A stretch of DNA of 9,469 nt. It comes from Myxococcales bacterium (GTDB lineage: Bacteria; Myxococcota_A; UBA9160; SMWR01). Numbering within the stretch: the first letter of the stretch is position 1; every line of letters starts with the position of its first letter. Positions 1 to 5,946 of this stretch are shown here, piece after piece. A model generated the notes under the pieces. The model was not told where the DNA came from. It was given only the letters and a program-made list of their open reading frames with translations, and did not search any database. Position numbers and translations under genes: made by a program. The stretch is from positions 1 through 9,469 of the forward strand of contig JACZXC010000085.1 of assembly GCA_022571825.1 (NCBI GenBank). Direction: 5' to 3'.

Positions 1-790
1 ATGCTCCGGCTGGCCTCAACACAACGGCCTTGGGATCGCCAGTGGTACCAGAAGTAAAAACGAGCTGAGCAACTTGATCGGGTTTGACGGCTGCGGCTCG
101 TTCTTCGATGGCTGACGCACTCACATCCTTGCCTGCCGCAAGGAAATCCTTCCAAGACATAACCCGGTCGTCATCAATCTTTGCACCTTCCGCCGCCACG
201 ATGTGTTTCACGTTGGGCATATTGTGAAGCTCATCTTTGATGAGATTCCATTTATCCACGCCGTCCACCAAGACGACTTTGGCTTCGGACAGGTTCAGCA
301 TGTGCTTCGCCTTTTCCGTGTCGGCAAAGGGATACACGCCGGCCGCAACAATGCCGTTCTTCAGAAGGGCCATATAGAAGAGATTCCAGTTGGGCCCATT
401 GTTCGCAAAAAGAGCCCCGGTTTCTCCAGGCTCCACTCCGAGTGCAACCATGGACTTACCGACCTCAGTCACCTGTTTCGCGTACTCAGCATAGGAGGTC
501 GTCTGCCACACACCATCAACCTTGGTGCGATACGCTGACTTGTTGGGTGTCTTTGCTGCGCGGTTGTCCAAGAAATCGAGAACCGTGTCGCCCGGACGTA
601 CGTACCGCGACGGATCGCCGCAGCCGTAATCGCGATCCAGCACCGCTTGGGGAATCGCTTTGAGGTATTCGGGGGCGTAATCGACGGGGCAGCAGAGCGC
701 GACCTCGCGCTCGAGGGCAGCGGCGCTGTAGCGATCGCGAACGGCTGCCTCGCTGCTCATGGCGGTGGAGTCACTTTCGATGGATTCCAT
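1..790 (-). CDS. Chimeric ORF: ArsM-like methyltransferase N-terminus joined to AMP-binding acyl-CoA synthetase (partial)
   Basis: The frame is open from an ATG at 790 to the left edge (263 codons, C-terminus missing). Residues 17-70 (VRDRYSAAALEREVALCCPV, then DRDYGCGDPSRYVRPGDTV) match the N-terminal segment that precedes the SAM-binding motif in ArsM-like methyltransferases, including the Cys-Cys pair at 33-34. Where LGSGSG should follow TVLD, the protein instead reads FLDNRAAKTPNKSAY and continues as an acyl-CoA synthetase (ANL superfamily). The AMP-binding P-loop FTSGTTGDPKAVV lies at about 245-257. Enzymes of that family activate carboxylic acids to acyl-AMP and then acyl-CoA. By hand count GC is about 55% over 1-180 and about 66% over 601-720, so composition changes with the domain. 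The last residues (RPAGA) do not fit the usual continuation of the P-loop. The 790 start has a weak GGAG upstream; ATG 760 is an alternative. The fusion may be an assembly or recombination chimera. The two domain identities are fairly sure; the gene as a functional unit is not. Confidence 0.7.
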   Translation of the reverse strand, partial: MESIESDSTAMSSEAAVRDRYSAAALEREVALCCPVDYAPEYLKAIPQAVLDRDYGCGDPSRYVRPGDTVLDFLDNRAAKTPNKSAYRTKVDGVWQTTSYAEYAKQVTEVGKSMVALGVEPGETGALFANNGPNWNLFYMALLKNGIVAAGVYPFADTEKAKHMLNLSEAKVVLVDGVDKWNLIKDELHNMPNVKHIVAAEGAKIDDDRVMSWKDFLAAGKDVSASAIEERAAAVKPDQVAQLVFTSGTTGDPKAVVLRPAGA

Positions 791-1079
791 GACGGTGCTC
801 GCTCCGTGGTTGGAGTGTACGGGAGAGGTTCCCGATCGAGTGATACGATAGCGCGGTCGAGGCGGTCATACGGAGCAGGAGGGTCGTCTTCGATTCGGGA
901 GGAGAAGGGGCGGGGAGTGGCCTAACCGACCCTTTTTGTTGGCTTCTTCTCGATTGGCGGGTCGCAGGCTTGGTCGGGGGTGCGTGGTTTCAAGATTCTT
1001 CCGCGATTTCGCTTTCCCCTTTTTTGTCTGCTGCAAGCGGGGCTATCATGTCCCAGTCGCACAGTGGAGGGTTGGTTTA
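791..1079. other. Divergent intergenic region
   Basis: These 289 bases separate the minus-strand chimeric gene from the plus-strand small membrane protein, so promoters for both should lie here. I see no convincing coding sequence: short open frames on the plus strand have no recognisable motifs. A weak sigma70-like pair facing left is listed separately. On the plus strand there are T-rich stretches (930-936 and 1017-1025) but no pair of boxes I would defend. Confidence 0.5.
840..869 (-). promoter_or_regulatory. Weak sigma70-like promoter candidate for the leftward gene
   Basis: On the minus strand ATGACC (864-869, four of six matches to the -35 consensus) is followed after 18 bases by TATCAC (840-845, four of six matches to the -10 consensus). 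It would place transcription start about 40 bases before the ATG at 790. Matches this weak occur by chance. Confidence 0.2.
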
Positions 1080-1331
1080 ATGCCGAAGTTTCGAATCATC
1101 ATGTTCGTCGGCTTCATCTCTTTGTGGGCCTCGTCGGCGGTGGCACATTCGGGCCATGGAACGACGTATCCGTCGAATCTCGTTCACTTCCTTTCCGAGC
1201 CCGTGCACCTCCTGTTCACTTTCGCGCTGATCGTCGGCACGGTGTATTCAATCTCGGCGTTTGTCCGAGGGAGGCGCGGGACCGCGCGCTTCGGGGCGGC
1301 GGTTTCAGACCCGGAGGGACCGCGTCGATGA
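1080..1331 (+). CDS. Small exported membrane protein with HSGHG motif
   Basis: An 83-residue protein. The ATG at 1080 is supported by a strong Shine-Dalgarno GGAGGG (1066-1071) eight bases upstream; longer versions of this frame lack such a site. Residues 1-21 form a signal peptide (basic start MPKFR, hydrophobic core, cleavage likely after ASSAVA). The mature N-terminus is HSGHG, whose two histidines could bind a metal or simply be polar. A short linker follows (NLVHFLSEPVH), then one transmembrane helix (about LLFTFALIVGTVYSISAFV) and a basic cytoplasmic tail beginning RGRRG. Small AHxGHG proteins with this layout occur in proteobacteria without a firm function. It precedes trkH on the same strand with a 148-base gap, so an accessory role in the potassium transporter or co-transcription is possible. 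I cannot assign a family. Confidence 0.6.
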   Translation: MPKFRIIMFVGFISLWASSAVAHSGHGTTYPSNLVHFLSEPVHLLFTFALIVGTVYSISAFVRGRRGTARFGAAVSDPEGPRR

Positions 1332-1345
1332 ACACTGGATGAAGC

Positions 1346-1429
1346 ACGGGTGACTCCCCGTACCAGGTGAATCTCCGCCTGCCGGCTGCGCGTCCCGTCC
1401 ACTCGGGCTCCCGCGAACGCGGCGACGGC
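1346..1429 (+). ncRNA. Structured 5' leader of trkH; candidate riboswitch (class uncertain)
   Basis: The gap between the small protein and trkH can form four consecutive short hairpins. They are ACGGG/CCCGT (1346-1350 with 1357-1361), CAGG/CCTG (1364-1367 with 1378-1381), CCCG/CGGG (1394-1397 with 1404-1407) and CCGC/GCGG (1411-1414 with 1419-1422). GCCG (1381-1384) can pair with CGGC (1426-1429), enclosing the last two as a multibranch unit and competing with the second hairpin at one base. The first two loops carry a repeated GGTGA(C/A)TC motif (1349-1356, 1366-1373), and the element ends GACGGCTATCC (1424-1434). Repeated GGUGAAUC-like motifs and a closing CAGCUAACC-like segment are traits of c-di-AMP (ydaO-yuaA) riboswitches, which control potassium transporters. 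The full consensus is not met, and in GC-rich DNA short hairpins are cheap. Confidence 0.3.
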
Positions 1430-1479
1430 TATCCGCTGGGAGCGCGCCACGATCGCGCCGCGCCCAGTGAGGGGGATCC

Positions 1480-2913
1480 GTGAACCTGCTGCTCGACCTC
1501 AAGATTCTCGGATGGATGATGGTGGGGATCGGCGGCTTCCAGATCTTCCCCCTGATCGCAGCGCTGATTTACGGAGAGCCCGTGCGCCCGTATGCGGCTA
1601 CCGCCGTGGTGGCGCTCATCTACGGATTCGCGATCGCGCTGTCCATCCATCCAAAGGACCGGCGCATGCGGGCGCGAGACGGATTCCTGGTCGTCAGCGG
1701 GGCCTGGCTGCTGGCATCGGGCATCGGGGCTCTGCCCTATTACCTGGCCGATGTCCTCTCCCCCCTGGATGCCCTGTTCGAATCCGTCGCCGGGTTCACA
1801 ACCACGGGATCTTCGGTGCTCTCCCGCCTCGAGGAGGCGCCTCGGTCGCTGCTCGTGTGGCGCTCGTTGACCCAGTGGCTGGGCGGAATGGGAATCATCG
1901 TCTTCACCATCGCGGTACTCCCGCTTCTGGGCGTCGGCGGAATGCAGCTCTTCCGCGCCGAGGTACCCGGTCCCGTCTCCGACAAGCTGACGCCGCGGAT
2001 CACGGTGACCGCCCGGCGACTCTGGCTGATCTACCTCGGGGTCACGCTGCTCGCATTCGTTTCGCTGCGCCTCGCCGGACTGAGCGGCTTCGATGCCTTT
2101 TGTCACGGGCTCACGACCGCGGCTACCGGGGGATTCTCAACCCGGGCGGGCTCCATCGGGGCTTTTGGAATCCCCGCCGTCGAGTGGGTTGTGATCGTCT
2201 TCATGGTGATCGGCGGCATCAACTACGTCCTCCACTATCGGCTGCTCACCGGGGGAGCGCGCGGCGTCCTGCGCGACGGTGAGCTGCACTTCTTCCTCGC
2301 CATACTGGTGCTCTGCGTCGGGAGCGTCACCTGGTTGCTGGCGGAGACCGGAAGCGTCGAGGCGCCCCTGCGGGCGTCGGCCTTTCAGGTGGTGTCGCTC
2401 CTCACAACCACCGGATACGTGACCGCCGACTACGAACTCTGGCCGGCATTCTTTCAGTTCCTCGTGGTGCCCCTGCTGATGGTCGGTGGGATGGCGGGTT
2501 CGACCAGCGGAGGCATCAAGACCCTCCGCGTTCTCATCGGCCTGCGCGCGATGCGCGCCTACGTCCTGCGCCTGTCCCATCCCCTCGCGGTGCGACCGAT
2601 CCGCTACGCCGGCCGACTGGTGGGCGACGACGTGGTCACGGGGATCGCGATCTTCCTTCTGGCCTACTTCGCCATTGCGATGGGGGCGGCCATGGTCGTC
2701 GCTGCCGGGGGCTATGACGTGGTCACGGCGATCACCGCGGCGCTTACGGCGATTGGGAACGTAGGACCCGCCCTCGGTGAGGCCGGACCCACCGACACGT
2801 TCGCGCATTTTCCAACGTCGGCGAAGCTCGCCCTCTGTTTCTGCATGATCGCGGGGCGACTCGAGCTGTTCACGCTGCTGGTTCTTTTCGAGCCGCATTT
2901 CTGGCGTCGCTAG
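1480..2913 (+). CDS. trkH: TrkH-type potassium uptake transmembrane protein
   Basis: A 477-residue integral membrane protein of normal length for TrkH, the ion-conducting subunit of the Trk potassium uptake system. It starts at GTG 1480, with a purine-rich GAGGGGG (1469-1475) just upstream. The four pore-loop segments typical of the TrkH/KtrB/HKT superfamily are all visible: TTTGSS (107-112), TTAATGGFS (212-220), TTTGYVT (309-315) and TAIGNVGP (423-430). Each contributes a glycine of the selectivity filter. Also present are the conserved QWLGGMGI (132-139), GGMAGSTSGGIKT (336-348) and the C-terminal MIAGRLELFT (456-465) followed by the LVLFEPHFWR end. The gene is intact. The regulatory NAD/ATP-binding partner TrkA is not in the window, so it is presumably encoded elsewhere. 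The leader upstream may be a regulatory RNA. The symbol rests on family assignment; KtrB is less likely given length and the C-terminal motif. Confidence 0.95.
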   Translation: MNLLLDLKILGWMMVGIGGFQIFPLIAALIYGEPVRPYAATAVVALIYGFAIALSIHPKDRRMRARDGFLVVSGAWLLASGIGALPYYLADVLSPLDALFESVAGFTTTGSSVLSRLEEAPRSLLVWRSLTQWLGGMGIIVFTIAVLPLLGVGGMQLFRAEVPGPVSDKLTPRITVTARRLWLIYLGVTLLAFVSLRLAGLSGFDAFCHGLTTAATGGFSTRAGSIGAFGIPAVEWVVIVFMVIGGINYVLHYRLLTGGARGVLRDGELHFFLAILVLCVGSVTWLLAETGSVEAPLRASAFQVVSLLTTTGYVTADYELWPAFFQFLVVPLLMVGGMAGSTSGGIKTLRVLIGLRAMRAYVLRLSHPLAVRPIRYAGRLVGDDVVTGIAIFLLAYFAIAMGAAMVVAAGGYDVVTAITAALTAIGNVGPALGEAGPTDTFAHFPTSAKLALCFCMIAGRLELFTLLVLFEPHFWRR

Positions 2914-2918
2914 CGCCG

Positions 2919-2945
2919 CGCGTCGGGCGCGGGAACTCCGACGCG
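2919..2945. terminator. Perfect 8-bp stem-loop after trkH
   Basis: CGCGTCGG (2919-2926) pairs perfectly with CCGACGCG (2938-2945) across an 11-base loop, starting six bases after the trkH stop. There is no T tract on either strand, so it is not a canonical intrinsic terminator. Its place between the converging trkH and SDR genes suits a transcription-ending or 3'-end-protecting hairpin for trkH. Confidence 0.45.
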
Positions 2946-3035
2946 ACTCGAGAGGAGCTCAAGACGGGGGACATCGCTTCGTCTTTGGCCGGGGGATGAT
3001 CCGCCACGCGTCGTTTCCCGGGTCCGCGATGATCC

Positions 3036-3827
3036 TCAGAGAGGCGGTGTCGGGATGGTGATGGCCGGAAATTCCGTTCCGCCGTCCACCTGGAAGATCT
3101 TGCCGGTGACCCAGGATCCGGCGGGAGAGACCAGATACAGTGCGCAAGCGGCGATGTCCTCGACGGTGCCCGGCCGGCCCATCGGCGTATTCTGCTGGAA
3201 CTGCCGGCTCAGAGTCTCGTTCGTGAGCACCACGTCGAGGGCTCCGGTGGCCACGCCCCCTACGGAGATCGCATTGACGCGGACCTTGGGTGCGAACTCC
3301 GCGGCAAGATTGCGCGTGATCATGTTGAGGCCGGCCTTGCCCGCGCTGTAGGCGACGAACGCGGTCTGGACCATGTCGCTGGATCGAGAGGAAATGTTGA
3401 CGATGGCCCCCTCGCCGGCGGTCTCGACCATCCGCGGCACGGCGAACCGCGTGAGCAGAAAGGCCTGGGTGACGTTGAAGCGCAGGGCGGTCTCGAAGAA
3501 TTCCTCGCTGGTCTGGAGAGCAGGGCAGGGGAGCGTGCCCCCCGCGTTGTTCACCAGGATGTCGATCCGCCCGAACTCCTTGATGGTGGCGTCGACCAGG
3601 CCCTCGAGGTCCGGGGTCTTCATCACGTCTGCCGCCACCGGGAGGGCTCGCCGCCCGCGTTCCCGGACGGAGTCGGCGGTGGCCTCCAGGTCGGAAAGCG
3701 TACGCGCGGCGCAGACCACGTCTGCCCCCGCCTCGGCGAAGGCCAGGGCGATCCCGCGGCCGATGCCCTTCCCCGCGCCGGTGATGAGTGCGACGCGATC
3801 GGTGAGCTTGAAGCGGTCGAGGATCAT
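3036..3827 (-). CDS. SDR-family NAD(P)-dependent oxidoreductase (FabG-like)
   Basis: A 263-residue classical short-chain dehydrogenase/reductase, a soluble enzyme that interconverts alcohol and ketone groups using NAD(P). The cofactor motif TGAGKGIG is at 16-23, the structural NNAG at 93-96, the catalytic Ser within NISSRSS at 144-150, and the catalytic YSAGK at 160-164. The C-terminal FQVDGGTEF at 245-253 is typical of FabG-like members. Asp is absent at the end of strand 2, where VVCAARTL (37-44) has an Arg in a position that often favours NADP; this is inference. The start at ATG 3827 is chosen because it gives a normal SDR N-terminus and overlaps the upstream gene's stop as ATGA (3824-3827), which implies translational coupling. 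The frame stays open further upstream, but that part lies inside the previous gene and has no SDR character. The substrate is unknown; steroid, fatty-acyl and xenobiotic alcohols are all possible. Confidence 0.93.
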   Translation of the reverse strand: MILDRFKLTDRVALITGAGKGIGRGIALAFAEAGADVVCAARTLSDLEATADSVRERGRRALPVAADVMKTPDLEGLVDATIKEFGRIDILVNNAGGTLPCPALQTSEEFFETALRFNVTQAFLLTRFAVPRMVETAGEGAIVNISSRSSDMVQTAFVAYSAGKAGLNMITRNLAAEFAPKVRVNAISVGGVATGALDVVLTNETLSRQFQQNTPMGRPGTVEDIAACALYLVSPAGSWVTGKIFQVDGGTEFPAITIPTPPL

Positions 3828-4891
3828 CGCGCACCTCGCGACAGGGACGTCGCGGCGCGCCCGGAGACGAGGGGCAGGTCGAGATAGGTCCGGATTCCCG
3901 GCTCGGCGCGGCACACCGCGGGAATCGCGCTCACGCAGTGGATGGCCGTCGCCACGATGCCCGGGTTGCGCCTGAGGCCGGCCTCGATCGATTCGGGATG
4001 CCACCCATGGAAGATCAGCTTCGACGAGGGGTCCCCGGTCACCTCGACCTCGAAACGCTCGCCTTCGGGTCCGAAGCTCCAGGCGGGCTCGAGATCCCTC
4101 TCGCCCATGAACCAGTTCGTGCGGGTGGTGATGACCGGTTCGCCCCGCACTGTGCCTTCCCAGGTGAAGCGCTGCGCCGCCACCCGACCCGGCGGGATCG
4201 GGCCGATGGGCGATTCGATGGGCGATGTCGCCACGGCCATCTCGTGGCGGGTACGTTTCTCTGGGTCGAGATCGAATCCCAGCGCGTCGGCGACCATATC
4301 GATGGACTGGGTGAACCCGCCGCCCAGCATTTTCAGCATCGGGCTCTTCGCGGCCTCCTCGGGCGTCTTCCCGAAGAGCATGATGTCCGAGACCACCCGG
4401 GGCGCATCGTAGGAGCGGATGTCGGAGAATTCTTCAGCGCGGATGTGGGTGATTTCGCGCGAGAGCGCCGAGACCATCAGTGGAAAGCGCTCGGTGATGC
4501 CGCCGGGGTGAATGCCCGTGCCGTGGAGGCTGACGTTCCCGCGCTTGCAGGCGGTCTCCAGGTCGGCGACGTCCCGACCCCCGGGATAGAACCAGTTGAG
4601 CGGTGTCACCACGTTCTTGCCCGCTTCGAGCATGCGAAGCACCTGTTCCTTGTTCGCCGTGATTGGCGAGTAGAGGACACAGTCCGCCTTGGTCTCGAGC
4701 AGGGCATCGACATCGTTCGTCGCCTCGATTCCGATCGGGCCGATGCCGCAGATCTCGCCGACGTCGCGTCCGGCCTTCTGGGGGCTGTGCACCCAGACCC
4801 CCACCAGCGCGAGCTCCGGATGCGAGCGGATTCCCTCGATTGCCGCGCGGCCCACTCCACCCGTGGCCCACTGAATCACACGATACGTCAT
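3824..4891 (-). CDS. DapB-like / amine-dehydrogenase-family NAD(P)-binding protein
   Basis: A 355-residue protein of the family often annotated as dihydrodipicolinate reductase-like, related to 2,4-diaminopentanoate dehydrogenase. The N-terminus RVIQWATGGVGRAAIEGI (4-21) is the Rossmann nucleotide-binding loop. The following ALVGVWVHSPQKAGRDVGEI is the usual second strand and helix of this family. The central ATNDVDALL and KNVVTPLNWFYPG segments and the GTGIHPGGITERFPLM signature, in which His and Glu may line the active site, are present. It is not a true DapB: it is longer than the usual ~270 residues and lacks the lysine-pathway substrate signature. The start at ATG 4891 has a strong GGAGGAG six bases upstream. 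Longer open reading upstream overlaps the VOC gene and is discarded. It sits 92 bases downstream of the VOC gene and overlaps the SDR start by four bases, so the three are probably one operon. The substrate is unknown. Confidence 0.88.
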   Translation of the reverse strand: MTYRVIQWATGGVGRAAIEGIRSHPELALVGVWVHSPQKAGRDVGEICGIGPIGIEATNDVDALLETKADCVLYSPITANKEQVLRMLEAGKNVVTPLNWFYPGGRDVADLETACKRGNVSLHGTGIHPGGITERFPLMVSALSREITHIRAEEFSDIRSYDAPRVVSDIMLFGKTPEEAAKSPMLKMLGGGFTQSIDMVADALGFDLDPEKRTRHEMAVATSPIESPIGPIPPGRVAAQRFTWEGTVRGEPVITTRTNWFMGERDLEPAWSFGPEGERFEVEVTGDPSSKLIFHGWHPESIEAGLRRNPGIVATAIHCVSAIPAVCRAEPGIRTYLDLPLVSGRAATSLSRGAR

Positions 4892-4983
4892 GCCCGGCTC
4901 CTCCCCTGGCTCCGTTTCTTCCGCACTCTCTTTTCCATGATCAACCGAATCGCCGCGAAGAGACGGGTTCCGAGGCGATCCGA

Positions 4984-5457
4984 TCAGAGGCGGTGGGAAG
5001 CACCGGAACCCTCGGGACCCAAGCGACCGCCCGGGCCGAGATGGCCCTTTCCGGGAACGTAATTCACCTCCACGCGAATTCCATCGGGATCCTCGAAGAG
5101 AACCGAGTAGTAACCCGGGGCGAACTGACTTCCGTCTTCGGGCGGATGGACGATCCGCGCGTCGAGTTCGCCGGCGACGAACTGGTGAATGGTGTCGACA
5201 TCCTCCCGGCTTCGCGCCCGAAAGCAGAGGTGGTGAAGGCCTGCGCGCTCCTGGTCGAAGGCCCCGCCGCGCGTCTCCTTCGGCGCTCCCCGCACCACGA
5301 TCCCCGTGCGGCTCCCGATGCAGTACACGATGTCGTCGCCCTTGACGAGCGTTTTCATCTCCAGAAAGTGGCAGAGCTTCTCCCAAAACGGGACGCCGCG
5401 GTCAGGATCGTTCACGGTGAGCTGGATGTGGGCGATGCCATTCACTGCGACGGTCAT
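4984..5457 (-). CDS. VOC superfamily (glyoxalase/dioxygenase-like) protein
   Basis: A 157-residue single-chain VOC protein built of two beta-alpha-beta-beta-beta modules. The first strand is IAHIQLTVNDPDR with putative metal ligand His10. The second module opens with GLHHLCFRARS (His75 or His76) and ends with YYSVLFEDPDGIRVEVNYV, supplying Glu130. This His-His-Glu layout is that of metal-dependent VOC enzymes such as glyoxalase I, methylmalonyl-CoA epimerase, fosfomycin-resistance thiol transferases and extradiol dioxygenases; sequence alone does not choose among them. The tail after residue 137 is Gly-rich and probably disordered. The ATG at 5457 follows AGGAGG with six bases of spacing, a very good ribosome site. 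It is the first gene of the minus-strand operon with the DapB-like and SDR genes, which suggests a role on the same substrate. Confidence 0.88.
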   Translation of the reverse strand: MTVAVNGIAHIQLTVNDPDRGVPFWEKLCHFLEMKTLVKGDDIVYCIGSRTGIVVRGAPKETRGGAFDQERAGLHHLCFRARSREDVDTIHQFVAGELDARIVHPPEDGSQFAPGYYSVLFEDPDGIRVEVNYVPGKGHLGPGGRLGPEGSGASHRL

Positions 5458-5497
5458 GGATATCCTCCTCGTTCCGATCCGATTCGGATCCTAGCAG

Positions 5498-5803
5498 CTA
5501 GAAATCGTCGAGAAGGCCACCGCGCTCGAGGGCACCGTGAATGCACCGCGCCACGACCCGATTGGTTCGAGGAGAATAATGACCTCCCGGAAGAAACTGG
5601 ACCTCGCGCGAATCGGCGGCGTGCAGGCATTCCAATACGTCGACGGTTCGCATCCGCTCGGCTTCGAGGTACGTCAAGAGCGGCGCGTAGACGCGGCTCG
5701 CCGACTCTCGGACGCGGACCCAGTCCGATTTGTTGGGAAAGATGGCCACGATCGGCCGGGATCGATCTTCAATGGCCGTCTGGTAGAACCCGGAGCTTCG
5801 CCG
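5498..5803 (-). pseudogene. C-terminal remnant of an SGNH/GDSL-type hydrolase (probable)
   Basis: About 101 codons read from just after an in-frame TGA (5804-5806) to the TAG at 5498-5500. The strand-helix pattern RPIVAIFPNKSDW, a helix ending YAPLLTYLEAER, then VDVLECL and the late segment GGHYSPRTNRVVARCI resembles the end of SGNH hydrolases and AlgX-like acyl-transfer proteins. In those families a (D)xxHYxxxGN motif carries the catalytic His. Here the His is kept, but the expected Asp three residues before it is not seen. No Ser-containing GDS block and no complete domain lie upstream, because further stops (TAG at 5888-5890) close the frame. It could be translated from a GTG at 5749 as an 83-residue product, but a decayed gene is the simpler reading. 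It ends 40 bases before the VOC start on the same strand. Family assignment is tentative. Confidence 0.4.
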
Positions 5804-5946
5804 TCAACCGTCGCTATTGGGGAACGGTGGAGCGGAATGGGGCCTCAGTTCCGCTCGTCCGCTCGCCGATGAACTCCAGTTGGTCCCCTACGCAACCAGC
5901 GACGATTTCCAATGGGATTGGAAGGTTCGAGGAGTCGGATTCGCGG
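5804..5946. other. Non-coding stretch upstream of the c-di-GMP gene
   Basis: Between the hydrolase remnant and the REC-GGDEF-EAL gene I see no supported gene. Short open frames on both strands lack motifs. It contains the inverted repeat at 5907-5923, and presumably the promoter of the rightward gene, which I cannot place. Confidence 0.4.
5907..5923. promoter_or_regulatory. 6-bp inverted repeat before the c-di-GMP gene (operator or RNA hairpin candidate)
   Basis: TTCCAA (5907-5912) and TTGGAA (5918-5923) are perfect inverted repeats around a five-base spacer, 23 bases before the ATG at 5947. It is AT-richer than its surroundings. It could bind a dimeric repressor or form a hairpin just upstream of the ribosome site; a chance palindrome of this size is also plausible. 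Confidence 0.25.

Noticed and set aside
203..925. Plus-strand open frames opposite the chimeric gene
   Set aside because: The minus strand encodes recognisable methyltransferase and synthetase motifs there; the plus-strand products match nothing.
1024..1049. TTGTCT and TATCAT as a promoter for the small membrane protein
   Set aside because: The spacing is only 14 bases, too short for sigma70, and -35 alternatives fit the consensus poorly.
1429..2898. Long minus-strand open frames opposite trkH
   Set aside because: They are typical GC-rich shadows: Gln/Glu/His/Arg-rich, no motifs, fully opposite a well-supported gene.
3373..4412. Plus-strand open frames opposite the SDR and DapB-like genes
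   Set aside because: No recognisable motifs or ribosome sites; the minus-strand proteins carry clear catalytic signatures.
5537..5872. Plus-strand open frame opposite the hydrolase remnant
   Set aside because: No motif or ribosome site; the minus-strand reading has the more protein-like pattern.
4663..5946. Long open upstream extension of the c-di-GMP protein on the plus strand
   Set aside because: It is antisense to the VOC and DapB-like genes, has low-complexity Arg/Pro/Ala-rich content with no domain, and the receiver domain begins naturally at ATG 5947.
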